Shown here: piece after piece, positions 32,196 to 42,600 of the stretch
Position numbering within the stretch: position 1 is the stretch's first letter
How the letters are laid out: the number at the start of each line of letters is the position of its first letter
Position numbers and translations under genes: made by a program
Notes under the pieces: generated by a model
The model's database searches: none
What the model was told of the DNA's origin: nothing
Seen by the model: only the letters and a program-made list of their open reading frames with translations
Assembly (NCBI GenBank): GCA_003612285.1
Contig: RAYE01000004.1
Coordinates: 1-64,000, forward strand
Direction of reading: 5' to 3'
DNA length: 64,000 bases
DNA from: a bacterium D16-51
GTDB lineage: Bacteria; Bacillota; Clostridia; Lachnospirales; Lachnospiraceae

Positions 32196-35100
32196 GTCGC
32201 TCCCCTTGTGGGAGCGTGGATTGAAATTTTTATCGTCGTTAGTCTCTGTCTTGTCTGGTGCGTCGCTCCCCTTGTGGGAGCGTGGATTGAAATTGGCGTG
32301 CAAAACAAAAATTAAAAAATGCGTCAAGTCGCTCCCCTTGTGGGAGCGTGGATTGAAATGTCCTTATCGTCCTTATCGTCCATGTTAATCTCGTCGCTCC
32401 CCTTGTGGGAGCGTGGATTGAAATTGCATCAAATACCATAGGTATTTTGCGCAAATCAGTCGCTCCCCTTGTGGGAGCGTGGATTGAAATTTTTTTCTGC
32501 CTGTATATCTCCCTGCGCCTTGCCGTCGCTCCCCTTGTGGGAGCGTGGATTGAAATAGCCCGTACTTCTCACTGTTTTTACGGTTTGCCCGTCGCTCCCC
32601 TTGTGGGAGCGTGGATTGAAATTCCCTGGAATCTGCAGAAGACACCATAAAAAACGTCGCTCCCCTTGTGGGAGCGTGGATTGAAATAGTTTCTGTGTAA
32701 ATCCCTGTCCCTGCCGCTATCGTCGCTCCCCTTGTGGGAGCGTGGATTGAAATAAAAAATACTTTCTGGTCTGCCGTTACTGCCACCGTCGCTCCCCTTG
32801 TGGGAGCGTGGATTGAAATCGCTGTGTCACGGTCCATGGCGGACATAATCAGGGTCGCTCCCCTTGTGGGAGCGTGGATTGAAATCAGTCATCCCACACA
32901 CAAACACATGTTTGTTTGGTCGCTCCCCTTGTGGGAGCGTGGATTGAAATTGGGCACGCTGCGCCGCTGTCAGGTTATTGCTCGTCGCTCCCCTTGTGGG
33001 AGCGTGGATTGAAATTTCAAATGCCCAGATGCCGTAAATATGGCCACATGTCGCTCCCCTTGTGGGAGCGTGGATTGAAATATCAGACGGATTAACTTTT
33101 TAATGCTGTTTTTGGTCGCTCCCCTTGTGGGAGCGTGGATTGAAATTTTGGATATAATGAGGAAAATGAAAAATAAAAAAGGGTCGCTCCCCTTGTGGGA
33201 GCGTGGATTGAAATCGGAAGAGCAGTGTATAAATTTTGTGCCGCCCAGCGTCGCTCCCCTTGTGGGAGCGTGGATTGAAATTTTCATTACCATCCTCCAT
33301 TTTCAGGCAGATATGGTCGCTCCCCTTGTGGGAGCGTGGATTGAAATTTTGGAAAATGCCTTTTAACGTCTTTGTTGCCGGTCGCTCCCCTTGTGGGAGC
33401 GTGGATTGAAATGTCCCTGTAATAATCGTTTACAAAGCCATACCCTGTCGCTCCCCTTGTGGGAGCGTGGATTGAAATTTTTCTTATTTGGGAGATTAAT
33501 ATTTTCATACTGTCGCTCCCCTTGTGGGAGCGTGGATTGAAATTGCCAGCATATCATCAATTGACGGCGCCCACATGGTCGCTCCCCTTGTGGGAGCGTG
33601 GATTGAAATCTGATTTCTCCGGGATATTCCCCCGGTTCCACAGGTCGCTCCCCTTGTGGGAGCGTGGATTGAAATTTCCACCATAATAACCCTGCCTAAT
33701 AAACCATTCGTCGCTCCCCTTGTGGGAGCGTGGATTGAAATTATTGGATTGGATGAACTGATTCACTCCCACCTAGTCGCTCCCCTTGTGGGAGCGTGGA
33801 TTGAAATAAAAATGGATTTGTGGGAGGCTGTCCAGATAAAGTCGCTCCCCTTGTGGGAGCGTGGATTGAAATGCTGTCAAGGTTAGTAATGATATTTGTC
33901 CATCCCCGTCGCTCCCCTTGTGGGAGCGTGGATTGAAATTCCTGTCTCGTCCTTGGTGTCCAGTTTGACAACGTCGCTCCCCTTGTGGGAGCGTGGATTG
34001 AAATCATGCTTTACCCCCTCTCCAGCGGACTGCCCAGAGTCGCTCCCCTTGTGGGAGCGTGGATTGAAATTGGGTCTTTTGTCATCCCCTGCACTAATTC
34101 TTCGTCGCTCCCCTTGTGGGAGCGTGGATTGAAATTGCTTTGATATCGACTGGTGCTTCCAAAAATCCGTCGCTCCCCTTGTGGGAGCGTGGATTGAAAT
34201 CACATCATCAAGCGAAAAATTTTTGCACTCAACGTCACTCCCCTTGTGGGAGCGTGGATTGAAATGTACGTCATGTTCAGTGGCAGCACCCTTTCAATGG
34301 GTCGCTCCCCTTGTGGGAGCGTGGATTGAAATAGATATCCGGGTGCTTGACGATATTAACACAATGTCGCTCCCCTTGTGGGAGCGTGGATTGAAATATC
34401 ATTTATTTTTATGGTATGAAAGAAGAAGCAAGTCGCTCCCCTTGTGGGAGCGTGGATTGAAATTGACAAACCATGATATGAAAAAGTGGAATGATGGGTC
34501 GCTCCCCTTGTGGGAGCGTGGATTGAAATATGGTGTCTATCCTTCCAAACGCCCCACTTAAAGTCGCTCCCCTTGTGGGAGCGTGGATTGAAATCCCACG
34601 CCGTTTATAATATTCATGTGCCTTACTGCGTCGCTCCCCTTGTGGGAGCGTGGATTGAAATATTTGTTAAAATTGGGCATAAAAATAACACTATTGTCGC
34701 TCCCCTTGTGGGAGCGTGGATTGAAATATCCATAAAACGTATGATAAGACGGCGGTAAATCGTCGCTCCCCTTGTGGGAGCGTGGATTGAAATCGCAACC
34801 GCCCTGTCCTCTCCCAGCGCGTCCTGCGTCGCTCCCCTTGTGGGAGCGTGGATTGAAATATATGACGTTGCAGGCTGACCGCAAGCGTCTGGTGTCGCTC
34901 CCCTTGTGGGAGCGTGGATTGAAATCAACCATATGTGTTATCTGGTGCAGAGCTTGCCAGTCGCTCCCCTTGTGGGAGCGTGGATTGAAATTGTGTCATA
35001 TGCCTGTTATTTACCATGGCCACGGGTCGCTCCCCTTGTGGGAGCGTGGATTGAAATGCCGTCCAGCCTTGCATCATTAAGCAGGGATTTGTCGCTCCCC

Positions 35101-37887
35101 TTGTGGGAGCGTGGATTGAAATCTTGTGGGCATATTTACGGCATCTGGTCCTTTGAGTCGCTCCCCTTGTGGGAGCGTGGATTGAAATAGGCATTAATGA
35201 TATGCGGTTACAATGGCATTATGTCGCTCCCCTTGTGGGAGCGTGGATTGAAATACATATACGGACTGTGCACATGGCAACCTTGACAGTCGCTCCCCTT
35301 GTGGGAGCGTGGATTGAAATTCCAAACGCCATCTGCCCCTTCAACAAGGTCAATGTCGCTCCCCTTGTGGGAGCGTGGATTGAAATACATATACGGACTG
35401 TGCACATGGCAACCTTGACAGTCGCTCCCCTTGTGGGAGCGTGGATTGAAATTCCAAACGCCATCTGCCCCTTCAACAAGGTCAATGTCGCTCCCCTTGT
35501 GGGAGCGTGGATTGAAATGTCTTTTTCGTCCTTATCGTCCATGTCAATCTCCGTCGCTCCCCTTGTGGGAGCGTGGATTGAAATCGTAACATTTATGGAT
35601 GGGGAAGGGGGCACAACCGTCGCTCCCCTTGTGGGAGCGTGGATTGAAATCTTTTTGTTTTTGCGTGATTTGTACCATCCTGTCGTCGCTCCCCTTGTGG
35701 GAGCGTGGATTGAAATTTCATCAGGCATATCTAAATCGCTTAAATTGTCGTCGCTCCCCTTGTGGGAGCGTGGATTGAAATTTCTTCATCACCTGCTTGT
35801 TCTGTAGCAAAATCGTCGCTCCCCTTGTGGGAGCGTGGATTGAAATTCATCTTTCATACTGTACATTCCGCTACCCACTGGTCGCTCCCCTTGTGGGAGC
35901 GTGGATTGAAATTCGTTGCTGGTCAACGTACCAGTGTTGAGATAGGGTCGCTCCCCTTGTGGGAGCGTGGATTGAAATATGCTGTTTCTGGGTCAAATAT
36001 CGTTCCATTCTAGTCGCTCCCCTTGTGGGAGCGTGGATTGAAATACTGATGATATGGAATCAAAGTATGAGCTGGTAGTCGCTCCCCTTGTGGGAGCGTG
36101 GATTGAAATCACATGTTCTGCATCAAATACAGCTGGTATTTTACGTCGCTCCCCTTGTGGGAGCGTGGATTGAAATCAGCGGGAAAGCAGGAAGTGGTAT
36201 TTTTGCCTGGTCGCTCCCCTTGTGGGAGCGTGGATTGAAATAAAATCTAAAATGCAGGAACTAAATAATCTTGCGTCGCTCCCCTTGTGGGAGCGTGGAT
36301 TGAAATTCGTTGCTGGTCAACGTACCAGTGTTGAGATAGGGTCGCTCCCCTTGTGGGAGCGTGGATTGAAATCCGGTAACTGTAGCCGTTAAATTTCCTC
36401 ATAATGTCGCTCCCCTTGTGGGAGCGTGGATTGAAATTGCAGAGGAAGACGATTACTGCAGGATACAGATAGTCGCTCCCCTTGTGGGAGCGTGGATTGA
36501 AATAGAAAAATACCAGAAACAGACCGGTGCGCTTGGGTCGCTCCCCTTGTGGGAGCGTGGATTGAAATCCTGATGGGACACAAAAAGCAGCCCCTTATGG
36601 CGGTCGCTCCCCTTGTGGGAGCGTGGATTGAAATAAGCATTGTGTCAATTGTAGCGGTAGAACCGTTAAGGTCGCTCCCCTTGTGGGAGCGTGGATTGAA
36701 ATATCTGCTGTCTTTTTCCTGTAAATGATGGTATCTGTCGCTCCCCTTGTGGGAGCGTGGATTGAAATGTTGTTATAGTCTTTATATGGATTGCTGTTAT
36801 GGTCGCTCCCCTTGTGGGAGCGTGGATTGAAATAATCCATCCTCCGTATATATGTTTACGCTCATATGTCGCTCCCCTTGTGGGAGCGTGGATTGAAATA
36901 TATTAGCCTCCTAATCAAGTATTGACACGAACAGTCGCTCCCCTTGTGGGAGCGTGGATTGAAATTACTCCATTACACCCAGATAGACATGTGCAGCTGG
37001 TCGCTCCCCTTGTGGGAGCGTGGATTGAAATATTGAGTGGACGATAGATTCGGCGTTTGTTACCGGTCGCTCCCCTTGTGGGAGCGTGGATTGAAATTGT
37101 ATACAGGTACGACTACCGCATCAAACCAAACGTCGCTCCCCTTGTGGGAGCGTGGATTGAAATTATTGAACTGGATGAATTGGTTAACTCCCACCTAGGT
37201 CGCTCCCCTTGTGGGAGCGTGGATTGAAATTGTCGATAATTATGCTGTCCTACCGGCACAACGGGTCGCTCCCCTTGTGGGAGCGTGGATTGAAATTCTG
37301 ATGCCTCTGCCTCTGCAGTGTCTGTATCGGTCGCTCCCCTTGTGGGAGCGTGGATTGAAATAATTCCTGCCTATCCATGTGTGTTGTTGTTATCCGTCGC
37401 TCCCCTTGTGGGAGCGTGGATTGAAATGGCTTCTTTGCCGCCGCTCCCCTCTGGCTCATCGTCGCTCCCCTTGTGGGAGCGTGGATTGAAATGTAGCGAT
37501 TACGAAATTATGACTGAATATAAATGGTCGCTCCCCTTGTGGGAGCGTGGATTGAAATATGTTTTTTTCTGCAGCTCTCCGAAGTATACTCGTCGCTCCC
37601 CTTGTGGGAGCGTGGATTGAAATAATCCCTATAGCCAGTGCAGCAAAGGGAACGACTGTCGCTCCCCTTGTGGGAGCGTGGATTGAAATCAGGCTTTTGC
37701 CCTGTTATCATAATCCCAGTCATGTCGCTCCCCTTGTGGGAGCGTGGATTGAAATCCTGATTTGGGAAACCTCGCAACCTTTGGTGATAGTCGCTCCCCT
37801 TGTGGGAGCGTGGATTGAAATCCTGATTTGGGAAACCTCGCAACCTTTGGTGATAGTCGCTCCCCTTGTGGGAGCGTGGATTGAAAT
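32196..37887 (+). CRISPR. Type I-C CRISPR array, 87 intact 32-bp repeats (counted by eye)
   Basis: The repeat begins GTCGCTCCCC, then TTGTGGGAGCG, and ends TGGATTGAAAT. CGCTCCC/GGGAGCG forms the hairpin cut by Cas5c, leaving the ATTGAAAT handle. Spacers are 33-36 nt. Only one internal variant was seen, repeat 32 at 34234 (GTCACTCC). Exact spacer duplications: 35255-35288 = 35387-35420, 35321-35354 = 35453-35486, 35913-35946 = 36307-36340, 37756-37789 = 37822-37855. The trailing spacer 37888-37920 is followed by GTCGTTTGAGCGTTC, a probable decayed last repeat. Uniform repeats suggest an active array. Confidence 0.97.
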
Positions 37888-37969
37888 CTTAAGAATTACA
37901 GATGCGTATTCTTTAACGAAGTCGTTTGAGCGTTCTTAATAATTTTCTTAAATTTGCATTTTCCGCTTA

Positions 37970-38087
37970 GCGCTATAATTGCCTCTAATTTAGTTAATAA
38001 AACCTGCTACATCTCCAAAATTTGGAACAAACTTCCCACAAAGTGTAAAACACATCTTGTAAAAAGCAATTTTCTAACGTACTCTAA
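37970..38087. mobile_element. Diverged TAGAGCGTG-family MITE fragment
   Basis: From GCTATAATTGCCTCTAATTT through CCCACAAAGTGTAAAACACATC to TTTTCTAACGTACTCTA, it matches the complete copy at 7021-7184 with many substitutions. The left terminus is absent. It lies 50 bp after the decayed last CRISPR repeat. Confidence 0.75.
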
Positions 38088-38098
38088 ATATTTTATAC

Positions 38099-38239
38099 AT
38101 GAGATTATCATATTTTTTTCCAACTCCTAATTATGGGGCTTATATTGCAATTGGCTTTTTGATATGTATAATAGGATTTAAAAAGATATTGTATTCTTAT
38201 GAACACTATGAGTCAAACGCAGTGCTTGCAAGGAACTGA
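38099..38239 (+). CDS. Possible 46-aa membrane peptide or gene remnant
   Basis: ATG 38099 opens MRLSYFFPTPNYGAYIAIGF followed by LICIIGFKKILYSYEHYESN, with one hydrophobic helix. No ribosome-binding site precedes it. Probably a remnant; no family recognised. Confidence 0.2.
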   Translation: MRLSYFFPTPNYGAYIAIGFLICIIGFKKILYSYEHYESNAVLARN

Positions 38240-38344
38240 AAATTCCTTGCATATGGAAAATGCATGCGGATATAACCCTCTTTGCTTTGCATCAGGGTAT
38301 TTGGCTTTACGTTTTAGTATTCGGTGTAATTAAAGGTGAAAGAA
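38240..38344. other. Intergenic sequence with a small hairpin
   Basis: GCAAGGAA and TTCCTTGC (about 38228-38250) form a short hairpin. Nothing else is recognised before the family-2 repeat. Confidence 0.4.
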
Positions 38345-38448
38345 AAAAGAAGAAAGGATAAAATGCAAACACACATTTTTCAACTTTTGTGTTTGTGCTT
38401 CAAATGAAAATGCGGGCATTTTCATTTGAGGCTTGGTATAAATTATGA
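38345..38448. repeat. Family-2 dispersed repeat (copy overlapping the nudC start)
   Basis: Matches 20414-20513 (TAAAATGCAAACACACA, CTCAAATGAAAATGC, GCATTTTCATTTGAG, then AAATTATGATA) with a few changes. The ATG in AATTATGATA is the start codon used for nudC, and GAGG in the 3' arm of its second hairpin is the best nearby ribosome-binding site. Confidence 0.82.
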
Positions 38449-39338
38449 TACAAGATATTGAGCCAAAAATATTTGATAATGAGTTCAGGCAAAAAGAGGC
38501 GGGAAGCCAAAGTAAAATTATTTTATTTTCAGAAAGAATGGTTTTGATTAAGCGGAATCAAGACAATACATTGCATTTACCAGAATATGGTGAGTTGTTT
38601 TTAAAAGATGTAGCAAAGGTTTCGGTAGAAAAAAAGGAGTACCAGTATATTTTTTCGATTGACAGTGATGAATATTTTTTAAAGAAGTTTACTGGCAGGG
38701 AAGAACAGTTATGGGAGATTGAGGGATATAGCTGGGAAAATATTTCAGGGCTTAGGCAGATGGAATCAAAGGAAATCTGTTTTGCTGTTATGGGTGCTTT
38801 CCAGCTTTATGAGTGGTATCGAAACAATCGGTTTTGTGGGCGGTGTGGGAGGGAAATGATACATAGCAAAGAGCAGAGGATGCTTTTTTGCCGGGAATGC
38901 AAAAATACTGTTTTTCCGAAAGTTGCCCCGGCAGTAATTGTAGGGGTGGTGCATCAGGATAAAATATTAATGTCCAAGTATGCAGGACGGGAGTATAAAA
39001 AATATGCGCTCTTAGCTGGATTTGTTGAATTTGGGGAAACAGCAGAGCAGACTGTACAGCGGGAAGTTATGGAAGAGGTTGGGTTAAAGGTAAAACATAT
39101 TAAATATTATAAAAGCCAGCCCTGGGGAGTAGACAGCAACCTTTTGCTTGGATACTTTGCAGAGTTGGATGGAGATGGGGAGATCACGCTGGATCAAGAA
39201 GAACTGGCGTCGGCGGATTGGTTTAGCAGGGAAATGATGCCGGCGCATAACGATGGAATCAGCCTGACAAGAGAAATGATGGGATTTTTTGAGCAGAAGG
39301 AAGCTTTTCAAAGATGGTACAGGGAAGGCGCTGGATAA
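38445..39338 (+). CDS. nudC: NAD(+) diphosphatase / RNA decapping Nudix hydrolase (NudC family)
   Basis: 297 aa. An N-terminal domain is followed by a zinc ribbon (FCGRCGREMIH, then LFCRECKN), the Nudix box GFVEFGETAEQTVQREVMEEVGL and the NudC signature SQPWGVDSNLLLGY. NudC enzymes hydrolyse NADH/NAD and remove NAD caps from RNA. The start codon lies within a dispersed repeat, so the leader was probably replaced by it; no better downstream start is seen. Confidence 0.93.
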   Translation: MIQDIEPKIFDNEFRQKEAGSQSKIILFSERMVLIKRNQDNTLHLPEYGELFLKDVAKVSVEKKEYQYIFSIDSDEYFLKKFTGREEQLWEIEGYSWENISGLRQMESKEICFAVMGAFQLYEWYRNNRFCGRCGREMIHSKEQRMLFCRECKNTVFPKVAPAVIVGVVHQDKILMSKYAGREYKKYALLAGFVEFGETAEQTVQREVMEEVGLKVKHIKYYKSQPWGVDSNLLLGYFAELDGDGEITLDQEELASADWFSREMMPAHNDGISLTREMMGFFEQKEAFQRWYREGAG

Positions 39339-39697
39339 AGAATATATAAAATGCGGGTGGCATAGGAATGGTGTGGTGGGGATATCATACAATCAGTTCT
39401 TAATTTTTTCTTAACGTTTCGCTCTTTTCTTGATTTTTCGGGGTTTAATGCTATATTAAAATAGAGTATTATCAGATATTAGAGTGTGTTTGGGGATTGC
39501 TGTAAGCGTAGTGGTATTAAGGAACTGTAAATAATTATTTTATCATTTTGTTTGTCTGTTTCTTAGGCTGCATATGTCTAAAATTCTCAGTGCAGCCTGC
39601 TGCACCTATGTTTTTTGCATGCATTCTCAAAGAAATATTCAGCGCAAACGGATAATGAACTTATTTATAGTTTCTAATTGAAAAGGAGAAAAAAAGA
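39339..39697. other. Intergenic stretch before the RND gene
   Basis: No gene is supported. It contains TAGAGTGTGTTTGGGG (39480-39495), a lone TAGAGCGTG-type terminus, a GGAACTGTAAAT half-site shared with the small palindrome at 61413, and a GGCTGCA/TGCAGCC hairpin (39566-39597). AAAAGGAGAAAAAAAGA is the ribosome-binding site of the next gene. Confidence 0.5.
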
Positions 39698-42600
39698 ATG
39701 CCAAAGTTTAGTGTGAAAAAGCCATTTGTAGTTTTGGTTGCAGTTGTAATGCTTTTGGTATTAGGCGCTGTCAGCTTTATTAAGATGACGACGGATTTCC
39801 TGCCTAATATGAATATGCCATATATGATTGTAATTACTACATATCCGGGGGCGTCTCCTGAAAAAGTGGAGATGGAGATTACTGAAATTATGGAAAGCGC
39901 CGTGGGTACAGTAAATGGCGTTAAAAATGTTTCAAGTTCTTCAGCGGAAAATTCGAGTGTTGTATCATTGGAGTTTGAAGAAGATACAAATATGGATGCC
40001 GCTATGGTTAAGGTATCTTCTGCTGTAAACCAGGTGCCTCTCCCTGAAAATGCGGGGACGCCGATGTTGATGCAGATTTCGGCAGATATGATGGCAACGA
40101 TGATGACCAGTGTTGATTATGAGGGGAAGAGCGGATATGAGCTGTCTAAATTTATAGAGGACAATATTATTCCAGAACTGGAGCGTCAGGACGGCGTGGC
40201 AAGCGTCAATGCATCCGGGATGGTTGAAAAATCAATTGAAGTCTGCCTTGATCAGGATAAGATTGATGATGTCAATACAAGAATCCTGGAAAAGACAAAT
40301 AAGTCCTTGGCAAAAGCGAAGAGAGAGCTGGATAAAGCGGAGAAAAAGCTAAAGGAGGGAAAGGAGCAGCTTTCCTCGCAGAAAAAGGAACTGGAAAACC
40401 AGCAGAATGAGAAATCAAGCGAATTGGCTAAATTTAGTAAAATGATGAACCAGGCGCTTGCTACAAAAGAAGCGTATGCTTCTAATTTAACGAGCTTGCA
40501 GGCAAAGCAGTCTGCATTGAAAATGGAGAAGGAAGCATATCAGAAAAATAAGGTGGTAGATGCCTACAATCAGATGAATGCGGGCTTTAAAGCGCTCCGT
40601 GACAGCATGGAAGAAGGAGGCGCTGCATATCAGGGAATTTACAGTGTAATCTATAACCAGGTTCTGGCAGCAATGGTACAGGCGCAGTTAAAAGCAGCAG
40701 GCATAGAGGGAACTGTTACAGCAGAAAATGTGGATACCTATCTGGCGCAGCTTGGCGAGGGCAGCGCTGCTTTGAAAGAGGCTGCCGCAGAAGAAGCTGC
40801 AAAGCAGGCAAAGGAACAGGCAGCAGCACAGTTAGCACAGCTTCCGACAAGTGTAAAAGATGCATTAGACCATCCGGAAAAGCTGGATGCTTATAAGGAG
40901 CTGTTAAAAAGCCAGGGACAGGGTGAAGCCGCAAAGCAGATGACAAAAAAGAGTTTAAAGTCATTGTATGATATCGTAGAAGTAAGGATTCCGCAGATTG
41001 ATACGGCATTAGCGAATTTAAAGACAGAAATTATTGTGGCAAAGCAGGCTCTAAAGCAGGTAGAAAAAGCAATTAAAGAAGCAGAAGATAATTATGAACA
41101 GGTAGAGCAGGGCAAAATAACTGCGGCGGCTGCTTTTGGGACGGCCAATGCACAGATTAGCAGCGCAGAGTCGACTTTGGCTGCAAGTGAAGAGGAGATA
41201 AAGGCAGGAAAAGAATCCTTTGAAAAATCGAAAAAAGAGGCGTTGAAAAACGCTAATTTAGACCAGCTTCTGACAATGGAGCAGCTTTCAAATATTCTTT
41301 CGGCAGAGAACTTTTCTATGCCTGCGGGCTATATTAGTGAAGATGGTACACAGTACCTGATAAAGGTTGGGGATGAATATGACAGTGTCAATGCAATGAA
41401 GGACGCAGTACTGTGTAAAATTGATGATATCGGGGATATTCGGCTTGAGGATGTTTCAAGGGTAACAGTAGTGGACAATTCTGCGGAATCGTATGGACGT
41501 GTCAATGGAAATGACGCAGTGCTGCTTAGCATTTCCAAGGCAAGTACGGCCGGGACTTCTGATGTATCAAAGGGGTGTAACGAGAAGTTAAAGGAACTGG
41601 AAAAGGAATATTCCGGGCTTCGTTTTACAAACCTGATGGACCAGGGGGATTATATTGAACTGATTGTTGATTCGGTTTTATCAAACCTTTTGTGGGGCGC
41701 ATTGCTTGCTGTTATCGTCCTGTTAATTTTCCTGCGGGATGTCAGGCCGACGGTTGTAGTGGCATTCAGTATTCCGCTTAGCGTATTATTTGCAGTTGTA
41801 TTAATGTATTTTACAAATATTACGTTAAATATTATTTCACTTTCCGGACTTGCGCTTGGCGTCGGGATGCTTGTAGATAATTCTATTGTAGTAATTGAAA
41901 ATATTTACCGCTTGCGGAATAAAGGGGTTTCAGTGGCAAGGGCGGCAGTAATGGGAGCAAACCAGGTGGCGGGAGCTATTTTTTCTTCCACGCTGACAAC
42001 TATTTGCGTATTCCTGCCAATCGTATTTACCGATGGCATTACGCGCCAGATTATGCAGGATATGTGCCTGACGATTGGATACAGCCTTAGTGCCAGTTTA
42101 ATTGTAGCGTTAACGCTTGTGCCTTGCATGGGTTCCGTTTTCTTAAAAAGTGAATCACAGAAAAAACACCGCTTCTTTGACGCATTAATTATTGGGTATG
42201 ACAGGGCTGCAAGGTTCTGCCTCCGTTTTAAAATTGTACCGATTGCAGCGGCGGTTGCTTTACTGGTATTTTCTATCTGGCAGGTAACTAAAATGGGGAT
42301 TGTCTTTATTCCTGACATGGGAAGCGAGCAATTGTCTGCCAGCCTGACAATGGATTATGAGTCGACAGAGGAAGAGGATTTTGCGCTTGCAGATAAAATA
42401 TCCGGGGAGATTCAGAAAATTAAAGGCGTTAAGACGGTAGGCGCTATGAGGGGCAACACGACCATGTCCTTAGGCGGAAGTGGCGCTGATAAAAATTATA
42501 CTTTCATGGTGCTTCTGGATGAGGAGTTCGCTAACCAGAATAAAGAAATTGCCGCAAAGATGGAAAAAGTTTTTCAGGATAACAATTGCGAGGAATACTC

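Noticed and set aside
32191-37939. Many long open frames across the CRISPR array on both strands, with repeated VAPLVGAWIEI or ISIHAPTRGAT peptides
   Set aside because: They are translations of the 32-bp repeats, which lack stop codons in several frames. There are no ribosome-binding sites and the peptides only mirror repeat-spacer units.
38099-38239. A 46-aa membrane peptide after the CRISPR array as a new Cas accessory protein
   Set aside because: No ribosome-binding site, low-complexity hydrophobic sequence between repeat fragments. Kept only as a low-confidence possible remnant.
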